Notes: generated by a model not told the origin, from the sequence alone. A stretch of 64,000 nucleotides of DNA from Bradyrhizobium sp. cir1 (GCF_014198245.1 NZ_JACIHE010000003.1:248001-312000); one strand, 5' to 3'; positions 1 through 8,931 are shown, counted from the first letter of the stretch. Numbers and translations are program-made.

Positions 1-525
1 CATCAGCTCGCGATGATGAAGAGCAACGGCGACCTGCGCGAGCTCCGCGAGCTTGCGCGTACCGCGCTGAAGCCGGAGCTGCTCGAGGATTTCATCACCA
101 TCGTCGACCTCGATCTCGGCTTTTCGCTGTACCGCGCGGTGTCCGACGCCAAGGTCGCGCTGTCGGGGCAGGACCAGACGGACTTCCGTTTCAAGGGCGG
201 CGGCGTCGACATCGGCGCGACCATCACCCGGAAGAATTTTGAATCCTGGATTGCCGACGATATCGCCCGCCTGGGCGCGACCGTCGACAAGGTGCTGGCC
301 GAGGCCGGCATCTCCGCGCGCGAGGTGGAGAAGGTGTTCCTGACCGGTGGCACGTCCTTCGTGCCCGCTGTCCGAAAGCTGTTCGCCGAGCGGTTCGGCA
401 ACGAGCGGCTGATGTCGGGCGACCAGTTCGAGTCGATCGCCTATGGCCTCGCCCTGATCGGGCACAGCCCCGACCCGGACCGCTGGACCGCCAGCGGCGG
501 GCTTGCGCCGAAGGCGGGCGCCTAG
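1..525 (+). CDS. Hsp70-family chaperone/ATPase, C-terminal part (partial at left edge)
   Basis: The gene enters from the left edge in frame; only the last 174 codons are visible. They contain the adenosine-binding motif of the Hsp70/actin ATPase fold (LTGGTSFVPAVR near window codon 115) followed by SIAYGLALIG, the usual end of the nucleotide-binding domain. The protein stops soon after, so there is no DnaK-type substrate-binding domain; this is the arrangement of YegD-like Hsp70 relatives rather than DnaK itself. The role is inferred to be ATP-dependent protein handling in the cytoplasm. Its upstream neighbours cannot be seen. Confidence 0.8.
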   Translation, partial: HQLAMMKSNGDLRELRELARTALKPELLEDFITIVDLDLGFSLYRAVSDAKVALSGQDQTDFRFKGGGVDIGATITRKNFESWIADDIARLGATVDKVLAEAGISAREVEKVFLTGGTSFVPAVRKLFAERFGNERLMSGDQFESIAYGLALIGHSPDPDRWTASGGLAPKAGA

Positions 526-538
526 CCCAGTAGCAGCC

Positions 539-615
539 GTCATTGCGAGCGGAGCGAAGCAATCCAGGATCGTTCCGCGGAGGGACTCTGGATTGCTTCG
601 CTCCGCTCGCAATGA
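539..615. repeat. Palindromic intergenic repeat (27-bp arms), copy 1
   Basis: Two 27-base arms (541-567 and 588-614) are perfect reverse complements around a 20-base loop, just downstream of the Hsp70-like gene. A second copy lies at 53572-53650; there one base pair of the stem is swapped on both arms, and the loop is present in the opposite orientation. It is a non-coding REP-like element able to form a long hairpin, possibly also acting as a transcription end. Confidence 0.85.
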
Positions 616-650
616 TGTGGGTCGATCTGCGCATGCAATCGAACAGTGCC

Positions 651-736
651 GTAGGTGGGCAAAGGCGCGGAGCGCCGTGCCCGCCATCTTTCCGAGGTTG
701 AGAGATTGGTGGGCACGCTGGGCTTTCCGCCCTACG
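651..736. repeat. Second palindromic repeat type with GTAGG...CCTAC ends
   Basis: The segment starts GTAGGTGGGCAAAGGCGC and ends in GGGCTTTCCGCCCTAC, with inner GGGCA/TGCCC pairs, so its ends and middle can fold back. Repeats with these ends are frequent between Bradyrhizobium genes (recalled, not checked). It fills the space between the previous repeat and the 3' end of the SRPBCC gene. No coding sense was found here on either strand. Confidence 0.6.
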
Positions 737-751
737 ATACTGATGTCACCG

Positions 752-1195
752 CTACTGGTTGATCTCGGGCTCGACGAGCTTCGCCAGATTCCGCAGCGAC
801 TCCTGCCAGCCGAGGTAACAGGCCTCCGGCGGAATGACGTCGGGAATGCCGGCCTGCGTGATGTCCACTTCGGTGCCGACCGAGACCTTCTTCAGGATCA
901 CGGTGACCTGGATCTCGCCCGGCAGATTGGGATCGTCGAACTTGTCGGTGTAGCGCAGGCGTTCGCCGGGGACGAGCTCGAGATATTCGCCGCCGAAGGA
1001 GTGGCTGTTGCCCGTCGTAAAATTCCGGAACGACATCTTGAACGTGCCGCCGACCTTGGGCTCGAAATGATGCACCGTGCAGGTGAAGCCGTTCGGCGGC
1101 AGCCATTTCGCCAGCGCATCCGCCTCCAGGAACGCGCGATAGACTTTTGCCGGGGTGGTCGTGAGAACGCGGTGCAGGCGGACAGTGCTGGGCAT
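752..1195 (-). CDS. SRPBCC (AHSA1-like) family protein
   Basis: A 147-residue protein of the START/Bet v 1 superfamily in its AHSA1/polyketide-cyclase-like branch. It shows the typical opening with VYRAFLEADALAKWLPP, the central GGTFKMSF strand, GERLRYTD, and the terminal helix around LGWQESLRNLAKLVE. Such proteins bind hydrophobic ligands or act as stress-related co-chaperone-like factors; the specific ligand cannot be told. The start is ATG at 1195, with a purine-rich GAGGATGAGAG stretch upstream. It stands alone, with the 3' end facing the repeats. Confidence 0.85.
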   Translation of the reverse strand: MPSTVRLHRVLTTTPAKVYRAFLEADALAKWLPPNGFTCTVHHFEPKVGGTFKMSFRNFTTGNSHSFGGEYLELVPGERLRYTDKFDDPNLPGEIQVTVILKKVSVGTEVDITQAGIPDVIPPEACYLGWQESLRNLAKLVEPEINQ

Positions 1196-1382
1196 GTTTC
1201 TCTCATCCTCTTGAACTGATGGGCCGACCTTGGCGTCTACGACCCATTCATGTCCCTAGGACGACCGGGATGCCGCCGATCCGACATGGGCATCCAACAT
1301 TTTTGTCAGGAGCGCTGCGGCAGATTGTCCGCCTTGAACCGCCAGGGAGTCGTCACTCCCGGGGCTCCATCGTGAACGTCCG

Positions 1383-2423
1383 TCACTTCGTGATGACGTG
1401 CTTCGTCGGCGTCACTGCAGGCGGCGGCGCCGCCGGCGAGATCACGAACGTCACCCACGCATTCCAGCCCTCGGGCCGGTTCTCGGCGGCAAATTCCTTG
1501 TAGCCCTTGAAGTTGAGGTAACCCTGTTTGTCGCCGACCGGGAAGATGAATCCGATCTGCGGGCCGATCCCGCCCACCCGCGAGCGGAAGCAGCCGACGC
1601 GATCGCCGGATCCGCTGTCGCAGCCGAGCTGTTGGTAGACATAGCCGACGAGGCCCACCTGCACCTGCTTGCTCACAAACTGGGACGCGCCCCAGTCGAA
1701 GTGCATGTCCACGCCACTCTGATACTGTGTATCGGTGTTCTTGAAATTGTAGGTGAAGCCGAGCACGCCGGATAGCTCATGTCCGGTCTGCGGATTGAAA
1801 TAGGTATAGCCGCCGCCCGCGTCGATCGCGCCATGTCCAAGCCCCATATTGGCGAGCCGGGTCGACTGGTAAGCCCCGACCGGAATGTCACCCATGACAT
1901 AGGTCATGTAGTTGTTGACACCGACATTCCAGCGCAGCGCGAATTGCGGGATCACATCGCCGAAGGCGGTGATGGAATCGCTGATCGAATCGAAGCGCGA
2001 GAAGGAGCCGAGCGGCGTTGCGAGCGTCACTAATCCGTTCAGCGAAGTGGTGTTTGCACCGTAGATTCCGAACAGGCTGGCCGAGGCCTGACCGCCGAGC
2101 ACTGGCGTCGCGAACACGTAGGTCGCGTTCAGAACACCGAGATCCACGTTCGCATTGACGTTCGCGTTTAAGGTGGCCGTCACGTTCACCGGAATTCGGC
2201 CGATCTGAATTTCGCGCGCGCGCGCCACCTCGGCGCCGGCGGACACCGAGGTGTGATAGTAGATCGCGGCGGCCGTCCAGCCCGGTTGCTGAGGTGTGGC
2301 AGCAAGGCTGCCGAATATGCCCGGAATCCAGAAGCTGATGCCGCTTTCGTCGGCCAAGGTCTTGGTCGGCATTGATGCCAAGGCCGCAAATGCAAGAGCG
2401 GCAAACGCTTTCGTCAATCGCAT
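1383..2423 (-). CDS. SphA-like outer-membrane transporter (phenol MetA-type family)
   Basis: A 346-residue exported protein. The first 24 residues form a signal peptide ending TKTLADE. The rest alternates short hydrophobic and polar strands rich in Gly/Asn/Ser (TATLNANVNANVDLG, GLGHGAIDAGGGYTYFN), as in the COG4313 putative beta-barrel family linked to uptake of hydrophobic or aromatic compounds. Two Cys in LGCDSGSGDRVGCF could form a disulfide. The start is set by a strong GGGAGGAGG ribosome site just upstream of ATG 2423. It is divergent from the sulfatase gene and shares its 317-bp promoter region. Confidence 0.75.
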   Translation of the reverse strand: MRLTKAFAALAFAALASMPTKTLADESGISFWIPGIFGSLAATPQQPGWTAAAIYYHTSVSAGAEVARAREIQIGRIPVNVTATLNANVNANVDLGVLNATYVFATPVLGGQASASLFGIYGANTTSLNGLVTLATPLGSFSRFDSISDSITAFGDVIPQFALRWNVGVNNYMTYVMGDIPVGAYQSTRLANMGLGHGAIDAGGGYTYFNPQTGHELSGVLGFTYNFKNTDTQYQSGVDMHFDWGASQFVSKQVQVGLVGYVYQQLGCDSGSGDRVGCFRSRVGGIGPQIGFIFPVGDKQGYLNFKGYKEFAAENRPEGWNAWVTFVISPAAPPPAVTPTKHVITK

Positions 2424-2671
2424 GGTGCCTCCTCCCGAACCACGAGCTTCGCTCAGTGGGAGCGCCTGATATATTGCCGATCATATGACCGAGCCGACCG
2501 GACTTGCCATAGTTGCCGATGTGCCGGGAATTTTTGGCAGCCGGGTGTAGCAAGAGAACAACACTACCGCCCCTTGATACCGGCCACGGAGATGAGGCCC
2601 CGGGGAGTTTACGGAAAAACGACGCTATTCTGTCTCCAGCATCTCCGCTTCTGATCCGTCATCCTGATCTG

Positions 2672-2685
2672 TTGATCCATATCAA
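2672..2685. promoter_or_regulatory. FNR/FixK-type box TTGATCCATATCAA upstream of the sulfatase
   Basis: A perfect 14-base inverted repeat TTGAT-N4-ATCAA, the consensus for FNR/Anr/FixK regulators, is centred 62 bases before the sulfatase ATG at 2741. A CAAAAT at 2705-2710 is a possible -10 for a class II arrangement. The whole 2424-2740 interval is the divergent control region between this gene and the SphA-like gene; apart from this box I see no other clear site in it. Confidence 0.65.
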
Positions 2686-2740
2686 ACCTTTTTCTGGCCG
2701 CCGCAAAATGATGGCGCCTCATTTGAGGGGAGCAATTGCA

Positions 2741-5428
2741 ATGAATACTGCGCGATCCTTTCATCTTGTCGCATTTTCACTGACCCTTGCATTTTCGGCG
2801 CCGGCATTCGCACAGCAAGCCCAACAGGCCGCGCCGCCCCCGGGCTCGCCCGCGGCGACCATCACCATTCCCGGCAATCAGCTGCCTCCGCCGCCGCAGA
2901 AGTTCGGTGGCAAGATCGAGCGCGATGCGCGCAATTCGACTCCTTTCTGGCCCTCGCGCGTGGTGCCCCCCAAGGGCGCACCGAACGTGCTGCTGATCAT
3001 CACCGATGATGCCGGCTACGGCGTGCCAAGCACGTTCGGCGGCGTCATTCCGACGCCGGCGCTCGACCGAATCGCGCAAAGCGGATTGCGCTACACCAAT
3101 TTCCATTCGACGGCGCTGTGCTCGCCGACGCGCGCGGCGCTGATCACCGGACGCAATCATCATTCCGCCGGCTACGGCGTGATCGCCGAGCAGGCCACCG
3201 GTTTTCCCGGCTACGACAGCGTGATCACCAGGGACAAGGCCACGATCGGCCGCATCCTGACCGACAACGGCTATCACACCGCCTGGTTCGGCAAGAACCA
3301 CAACACGCCGGAATATCAGGCGAGCCAGGTCGGCCCGTTCGACCAGTGGCCGACCGGCATGGGCTTTGAATATTTCTACGGCTTCATGGGCGGCGACACC
3401 AATCAGTGGGAGCCCGGCAATCTCGTCCGCAACACCACGCCGATTCACCCCTACGTCGGCAAGCCCGGCTGGAATCTGGTGACGGCCATGGCTGATGACG
3501 CCATCGACTATGTCAACCGGATGAATGCGCTCTCGCCGGACACGCCGTTCTTCGTCAAGTTCGCCCCAGGTGCGACGCATGCACCCCATCACCCAACGCC
3601 GGAGTGGGCCAAGAAGATCGGGGATATGCATCTCTTCGACCAGGGCTGGAACAAGCTGCGCGAGACCATCTTCGAGAACCAGAAACGGCTCGGCGTCATT
3701 CCGCCGAATGCCAAGCTGACGCCGTGGCCGAAAGATCTGATCAAGGAATGGGATCAGCTCTCAGCCGATGAGAAGAAGCTGTTCATCCGTCAGGCTGACG
3801 TATTTGCCGCCTATGCGGCTTATGCCGACAATGAGATCGGCCGGGTGATCCAGGCGATCGATGACATGGGCAAGCTCGACAACACGCTCATCATTTATAT
3901 CGAGGGCGACAACGGGACCAGCGCGGAAGGCCAGCCGAACGGAACGCCGAACGAAGTGGCGATGTTCAACCAGATCAACCCGTCCGTCGAGGATCAACTC
4001 AAATATTTCTACGACGTCTGGGGCACCGATCGCACCTACAACCACATGTCGATCGGCTGGGCCTGGGCGTTCGATACGCCGTTCTCCTGGACCAAGCAGA
4101 TCGCCTCTCACTTTGGTGGCATACGCCAGGGCATGGCGATTTCCTGGCCGGCGGTGATCAAGGACAGGGGCGGCATCCGCCACCAGTTCCACCACGTCAT
4201 CGACGTCGTGCCTACCATCCTCGAGGCGGCTCAGATCAAGCAGCCTGACATCGTCGACGGCATCAAGCAAAGCCCGATCGAAGGCGTCAGCATGGCCTAC
4301 ACGTTCGATCAGAAGAACGCGAACGCGCCGTCCACACACAAGACGCAGTATTTCGAGATGTTTGCCGACCGCGCGCTCTATAACGACGGTTGGATCGCGA
4401 GCACCAAGGTTCAGCGTCCGCCATGGGTGACGATTGCGAAATTGCCGGCTCCGGGTGATTACCCGTGGGAGCTCTACGACCTCAGCAACGACTGGACGCA
4501 GGCCGACGACGTTGCCGCCAAATATCCGGACAAGCTGAAGGAACTGCAGGCGCTGTTCTGGAAGGAGGCGGAAAAATATCAGGTGCTGCCGCTCGATTCA
4601 TCGGTGGCGACCCGCCTCATCACGCCGCGTCCGAGTCTCAGTGCCGGCCGGACCAGCTTCGCCTGGACGCGGCCGATGACCGGCACGCCGAATGGCGATG
4701 CGCCGAGCCTGCTCAATACCTCCTACACCTTCAAGGCCGACGTGGACATTCCGCAAGGAGGCGCCGAGGGCATGCTGGTGACACAAGGGGGCCGCTTCGC
4801 CGGCTATGGCCTCTATGTCCTGAAGAACAAGCCTGTGTTTACGTGGAATCTCGTCGATCTCAAGCGCGTGCGCTGGGAGGGGCCGGAGCTGACACCCGGC
4901 AAGCACGTCATCGAGTTTGACTTCAAATATGATGGTCTCGGGGCCGCCACCATGGTGTTCGGCAACTATAGCGGCATCGGACAGGGGGGCACGGGCACGC
5001 TGAAAGTCGATGGCAAGGTAGTGGCCACGGAGAAGATGGAGCATACGCTTCCCCTCATCCTCCAGTGGGACGAGGCGCTGGACATCGGCTCCGACACCGG
5101 CACGCCGGTCGACGACGACGACTATCAGGCGCCGTTCGCCTTCACCGGCACGATCATCAGGATCACGCTCGACATGGATCGACCAAAGCTGAGCCCGGAG
5201 GACATCAAGCGGCTGCAAGAGGCAGCGCGAGTCGCGGGCGACGGTCCGGCGACCGACGACGGAAAGATGGCCTCGGCCGCACCACAGGTCGGCACCGTCG
5301 GCCTGAGCCTCGTCGAAAAAATCCAGCTCAGAATGGACAAGCGAGAAGGCTGTCGCAAACAGGCCGAGGCGAAGGGCCTTGGTATGGTGGACCGGGTCAA
5401 GTTCGTTCAGGAATGTGTCCGCCAATAG
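2741..5428 (+). CDS. Secreted arylsulfatase (type I, formylglycine-dependent)
   Basis: An 895-residue hydrolase of sulfate esters. The start at 2741 is chosen because GAGGGG lies upstream and a clean signal peptide follows (ending APAFAQQ). Active-site signatures are all present: metal-binding ITDDAGYG, the CSPTR motif whose Cys becomes formylglycine, WFGKNH, GATHAPHH and EGDNGTS. The C-terminal third beyond about residue 640 looks like an extra beta-sandwich domain, making it longer than many arylsulfatases. The location is periplasmic or external. Activation requires a formylglycine-generating enzyme, not found in the window. An FNR/FixK box upstream suggests low-oxygen control. Confidence 0.92.
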   Translation: MNTARSFHLVAFSLTLAFSAPAFAQQAQQAAPPPGSPAATITIPGNQLPPPPQKFGGKIERDARNSTPFWPSRVVPPKGAPNVLLIITDDAGYGVPSTFGGVIPTPALDRIAQSGLRYTNFHSTALCSPTRAALITGRNHHSAGYGVIAEQATGFPGYDSVITRDKATIGRILTDNGYHTAWFGKNHNTPEYQASQVGPFDQWPTGMGFEYFYGFMGGDTNQWEPGNLVRNTTPIHPYVGKPGWNLVTAMADDAIDYVNRMNALSPDTPFFVKFAPGATHAPHHPTPEWAKKIGDMHLFDQGWNKLRETIFENQKRLGVIPPNAKLTPWPKDLIKEWDQLSADEKKLFIRQADVFAAYAAYADNEIGRVIQAIDDMGKLDNTLIIYIEGDNGTSAEGQPNGTPNEVAMFNQINPSVEDQLKYFYDVWGTDRTYNHMSIGWAWAFDTPFSWTKQIASHFGGIRQGMAISWPAVIKDRGGIRHQFHHVIDVVPTILEAAQIKQPDIVDGIKQSPIEGVSMAYTFDQKNANAPSTHKTQYFEMFADRALYNDGWIASTKVQRPPWVTIAKLPAPGDYPWELYDLSNDWTQADDVAAKYPDKLKELQALFWKEAEKYQVLPLDSSVATRLITPRPSLSAGRTSFAWTRPMTGTPNGDAPSLLNTSYTFKADVDIPQGGAEGMLVTQGGRFAGYGLYVLKNKPVFTWNLVDLKRVRWEGPELTPGKHVIEFDFKYDGLGAATMVFGNYSGIGQGGTGTLKVDGKVVATEKMEHTLPLILQWDEALDIGSDTGTPVDDDDYQAPFAFTGTIIRITLDMDRPKLSPEDIKRLQEAARVAGDGPATDDGKMASAAPQVGTVGLSLVEKIQLRMDKREGCRKQAEAKGLGMVDRVKFVQECVRQ

Positions 5429-5502
5429 CTCGGCGCAAGACCGGCGGGAAGGCAATCGGCTTCCCGGCGGCCAATGAACGCAAGGCGCGATCGGAGAAGC
5501 TC

Positions 5503-5781
5503 ATGAAAGACGGTCGTTGGATATTCCTTTCGGCGCTTGCACTGGTCGACGTCTTGTCCGTCGGCCGCGCTGCGGCGCAGGACGCGGCGGAGACGCTGCA
5601 GGGCATGCTCGCCATCCAGATTCGTTCACAAGGCTTTGTCTGCGACAAGGCCCTTGGCGCCATAAAGGATACGAAGCGCTCGAAGCCGGACCTCGGTGTC
5701 TGGACCCTCAAATGCAGCAACGCGACCTACAGGATCAGCCGTGCTCCTGACATGGCTGCGAAGGTAACGCCGCTGGAATAG
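5503..5781 (+). CDS. Small exported protein of unknown function
   Basis: A 92-residue protein with an N-terminal signal sequence (MKDGRWIFLSALALV..., cut after GRAAAQ). The mature part has two Cys (FVCDKALG and LKCSNATY) placed to form one disulfide. I do not recognise a named family; many small exported Bradyrhizobium proteins look like this. A weak GGAGAAG ribosome site precedes ATG 5503. It follows the sulfatase by 74 bases and is followed after 5 bases by the DUF2721 gene, so all three may be co-transcribed. Confidence 0.7.
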   Translation: MKDGRWIFLSALALVDVLSVGRAAAQDAAETLQGMLAIQIRSQGFVCDKALGAIKDTKRSKPDLGVWTLKCSNATYRISRAPDMAAKVTPLE

Positions 5782-5786
5782 CCGAC

Positions 5787-6227
5787 ATGGGCGACCTGTT
5801 GCCGCTGACGCCGTCGGTCGAACAACTGTCCCGGATTATTGGCAGCGTCGCGGCGCCTGCCTTTCTGCTGGGCGCGGTGGCTGCGTTTATCTCCGTATTG
5901 ATTTCGCGGATGAACCGCGTGATCGATCGCTCGCAATTCCTTCACAGCATCACTCGCGATGAGGTCAAAGCGTATCTCAAGGATGATATTCCCCGTCTCA
6001 AGCGCCGCGCCGCACTGCTCAACCAGGCGGTATTCTATTCCACGATATGCGCCGTCATCACGTCCATGCTGATCATCGTCGCTTTCGTAAGCGCCATGTT
6101 GCATCTGGCGCATGAGTACGGCGTTGCCATTTTGTTTGTTGCCGCCCTGATCTTCTTCGTCCTGTCGCTGATCAACCTCGCTCGCGAGACGCGAATTGCC
6201 CTGAGGGATTTTGACCATCACGTGTAA
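5787..6227 (+). CDS. DUF2721-family membrane protein
   Basis: A 146-residue inner-membrane protein. It has a hydrophobic segment around residues 18-38 (PAFLLGAVAAFISVLISRMN), the conserved RMNRVIDRSQ stretch that follows in DUF2721 proteins, and two more membrane segments near residues 78-98 and 105-125. The biochemical role of the family is unknown. It lies 5 bases after the preceding small exported protein and 31 bases before the eight-heme cytochrome gene, in what looks like one operon. Confidence 0.8.
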   Translation: MGDLLPLTPSVEQLSRIIGSVAAPAFLLGAVAAFISVLISRMNRVIDRSQFLHSITRDEVKAYLKDDIPRLKRRAALLNQAVFYSTICAVITSMLIIVAFVSAMLHLAHEYGVAILFVAALIFFVLSLINLARETRIALRDFDHHV

Positions 6228-6258
6228 GATCGCTCGCCAAGAGACCCTGTGACGGAAG

Positions 6259-8688
6259 GTGGATGTGGCAAGGGCATCTCGCAGGAAAACGCGCCGCAAG
6301 TACGCTCGCCCGCCCAACGACTCGCGTCGCTCGATGCCCGGTGCCGATGCGCAACCGGGGCGACTGCTCGGTCTCAAGAGGAATGCCCTCGGAATGTTGG
6401 CTGCTGTGGGCATCGTTATCGCAGGCGGAGCGTTTTGGTGGTATCTGTCCAGCGGCAGTCAGCAATCCAACGATCCGTCAAGCTCGCAGCACGCGACATT
6501 GCACTTCGTCGGCAGTAAAGCCTGTGCCGGCTGCCATCAGGCCGAAGCAGCCCTTTGGCAAAATTCGCAGCACCGGCACGCAATGGATCACGCCACCTAT
6601 GGATCCGTGCGCGGCGATTTCGATGATGCGACTTTCGACTACGCCGGCACCCGCTCGCGCTTCTTTCGCAAGGACGACAAGTTCCTGGTCGAGACCGATG
6701 GGCCCGACGGCAAGCTCGCCGTCTTTGAAGTGAAATACACCTTCGGCCTCGAGCCGCTGCAGCAATATCTGATCCAATTCCCGGATGGTCGCGTCCAGGC
6801 CCTGTCCATCGCCTGGGACACGCGGCCGAAAGAGCAGGGCGGTCAGCGCTGGTTTCACCTCTACCCGGACAGCGCCATCACCAGTAGCGATTCCCTGCAC
6901 TGGACGAAGCTGAACCAGAACTGGAATTTCATGTGTGCGGAGTGCCATTCGACTGATGTGCACAAGGGCTATGACGCCGAGAAGGATCACTTCGTCACCA
7001 GATTCTCCGAGATCAGCGTCGGCTGCGAGGCTTGCCACGGCGCCGGCTCGCGCCACATCACGTGGGCCCGCGTCGCCCCGGCGGCGCGCGACGCCGATAA
7101 CGGCCTGCTGGTCCGCTTCGATGAGCGCAGCGGCATCACCTGGTCCGCCTCTGCCGGCACATTGACGCCGGTACGCAGCGCGCCGGCGCCGGCCCTGCGC
7201 AAGGAGGTCGAGACCTGCGGGCGCTGCCACGCGCGCCGCGGGCAGCTTTCGGAAGACTGGATGCCGGGCCGACCGCTCTCTGACACCCACCGCGTATCGC
7301 TGCTCGACCGCCAGCGCTTTCATGCCGACGGCCAGATGCGCGACGACGAGGAGACCTACAATTACGCGCCGTTCAAGCAGAGCAGGATGTTCGCCAAGGG
7401 CGTGACCTGCAGCGACTGCCACGACCCGCACAGCGCAACGTTGAAGGCGCCCGGAGATGGCGTTTGTTCGCAATGCCATGCGCCCGCCAAATATGAATCC
7501 GCCGCGCACCGGCATCACGCCGATGTCTCGCCGCCGCCGGGCTGTCCGGCCTGCCATATGCCGGAGCGCCGCTACATGGTCGTCGACCGCCGCCACGACC
7601 ACGGCTTCCGCGTTCCGCGTCCCGATCTCTCGGTGCAGACAGGCGCACCGAATGCGTGCAACGATTGCCATCGCGACAAGCCGGCAGCCTGGGCAGCGGA
7701 TCAGATCGAGGATTGGTTCGGGCCGGAGCGGCGCGGCCATCAGACCTGGGCGCGCGCGTTTCATGCGGCCTGGAGCGAAGCTGCCGACGCGCAAGCGCAG
7801 CTCGCCGCAATCGCTGAATCGGCTGACGTTCCCGGTCTCGTTCGCGCCAGCGCGCTGGCGGAGCTTCCGGCGCCAATTCTCGATCTGATCCGGCATGGGC
7901 TTTCCGATTCCGATCCGCTCGTGAGGCTCGGCGCGCTCGATCGGCTCGAAGGAGCGCCCGCCGATCAGCTCTGGCCGCTCGCCTCGCCGCGTCTGGGCGA
8001 TCCCGTGCGTGGTGTGCGCATTCGCGCCGCCGAGCTTCTGGCCGCCGTGCCTCCAGCGCGCCAGCCGGCGGCCGATCGCGACAAGTTCACGCGGGCGGCC
8101 ACCGAATTCGTCGCTGCGCAGAAGCTGAATGCTGATCGGCCGGATGCGCGAACGGCGCTTGGTAACTTCTTCATGCGCCAGGCCAACCCCGGCGCAGCAG
8201 AGGCCGAATACCGCACGGCCCTCAGGCTCGATCCCTCGTTTGCGGCGGCCGCCGTCAACCTGTCCGACCTGTACCGGCAGCTCGGACGCGACGGTGACGG
8301 GGAGAAGATCCTGCGTGAAGCGCTCTCCGCGTCGGCGCAGGACGCATCTCTCCACCACGCGCTTGGGCTGACACTCGTGCGCCAGAAGCGCAGCGAGGAA
8401 GCCCTCGACGAGCTGCATCGGGCTGCCTCGCTTGACCCCGGCCAAATGCGGTATGCCTACGTCTATGCTGTAGGGCTGAACGGAATGGGCCGCCGCGACG
8501 ATGCACTTTCTGTGCTGAACCAGAGCCTGCGCGGACATCCGAACAATCTGGAGCTGCTTTCAGCCGCTTTGAGCTTCAGCAGGGAAAAGGGAGACATCGC
8601 GGCGGCGCTTGGATATGCAGAGCGACTGGCGCTTCTCCGGCCTGACGATCCACGATTGGCGAACCTCATCAGAGAGCTCAGGCGATAG
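6259..8688 (+). CDS. Membrane-anchored octaheme cytochrome c with HEAT/TPR C-terminal half
   Basis: An 809-residue protein. A basic N-terminus precedes one membrane segment (residues 45-62), so the body should be periplasmic. Eight CXXCH heme motifs follow: CAGCH, CAECH, CEACH, CGRCH, CSDCH, CSQCH, CPACH and CNDCH, with extra His that could be distal ligands. From about residue 500 the chain turns into HEAT-like and then TPR helices (for example ALGNFFMRQANPGAAEAEYR), a likely docking surface. The substrate is unknown; multiheme proteins of this type move electrons to or from small oxyanions or metals. The GTG start at 6259 is preceded by GGAAG; ATG 6334 is the alternative. Likely in the FNR/FixK-controlled operon. 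Confidence 0.85.
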   Translation: MDVARASRRKTRRKYARPPNDSRRSMPGADAQPGRLLGLKRNALGMLAAVGIVIAGGAFWWYLSSGSQQSNDPSSSQHATLHFVGSKACAGCHQAEAALWQNSQHRHAMDHATYGSVRGDFDDATFDYAGTRSRFFRKDDKFLVETDGPDGKLAVFEVKYTFGLEPLQQYLIQFPDGRVQALSIAWDTRPKEQGGQRWFHLYPDSAITSSDSLHWTKLNQNWNFMCAECHSTDVHKGYDAEKDHFVTRFSEISVGCEACHGAGSRHITWARVAPAARDADNGLLVRFDERSGITWSASAGTLTPVRSAPAPALRKEVETCGRCHARRGQLSEDWMPGRPLSDTHRVSLLDRQRFHADGQMRDDEETYNYAPFKQSRMFAKGVTCSDCHDPHSATLKAPGDGVCSQCHAPAKYESAAHRHHADVSPPPGCPACHMPERRYMVVDRRHDHGFRVPRPDLSVQTGAPNACNDCHRDKPAAWAADQIEDWFGPERRGHQTWARAFHAAWSEAADAQAQLAAIAESADVPGLVRASALAELPAPILDLIRHGLSDSDPLVRLGALDRLEGAPADQLWPLASPRLGDPVRGVRIRAAELLAAVPPARQPAADRDKFTRAATEFVAAQKLNADRPDARTALGNFFMRQANPGAAEAEYRTALRLDPSFAAAAVNLSDLYRQLGRDGDGEKILREALSASAQDASLHHALGLTLVRQKRSEEALDELHRAASLDPGQMRYAYVYAVGLNGMGRRDDALSVLNQSLRGHPNNLELLSAALSFSREKGDIAAALGYAERLALLRPDDPRLANLIRELRR

Positions 8689-8759
8689 CCGGGGCGCGAG
8701 CGAGGTCGCGCCGCCGCCATAGCTCGCGACGGAATCCACCGGGCATTGATCATGCCTGC

Positions 8760-8834
8760 TGGTGGATCTCCTCCATCGAGCTCGAAAACCTCACAATGGC
8801 GCACCCGGAGATCGTCGAAGCCGCGGCGGTCCCC
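8760..8834 (+). pseudogene. Fragment of an AMP-forming acyl-CoA synthetase
   Basis: Within the 446-base gap after the cytochrome gene, one frame reads WWISSIELENLTMAHPEIVE and then EAAAVP before a stop at 8841-8843. This is close to the C-terminal signature of fatty-acyl-CoA synthetases (EWISSIDLEN...HPAVAEAAVIGVP). Nothing of the enzyme lies on either side, so it is a short relic of a deleted gene. The rest of the gap holds the repeat at 8889-8931 and the upstream region of the next gene. Confidence 0.6.
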
Positions 8835-8888
8835 TTAGGATGAGGCTAAGCAGCATTTGCCCCGTTGAAATTGCCGCCGCGCACTCCG

Positions 8889-8931
8889 CCCTCATCCTGA
8901 GGGCCCGCCGTCGGCGGGCGTCTCGAAGGAT
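8889..8931. repeat. CTCATCCTGAGG-type palindromic repeat
   Basis: CCCTCATCCTGAGGGCCCGCC is followed by GGCGGGCGTCTCGAAGGAT: GCCCGCC and GGCGGGC pair as a stem, and the outer CCT...AGG ends are those of a repeat very widespread in Rhizobiales intergenic DNA (recalled). It is a single copy in this window, and non-coding. Confidence 0.55.

Noticed and set aside
503..1219. Long rightward reading frame opposite the SRPBCC gene
   Set aside because: It lies across two palindromic repeats and is antisense to a recognisable SRPBCC gene; no family match of its own.
2513..2740. In-frame N-terminal extension of the sulfatase up to 2513
   Set aside because: It would cover the FNR/FixK box and precede a clear signal peptide; the ribosome site and signal peptide both support ATG 2741.
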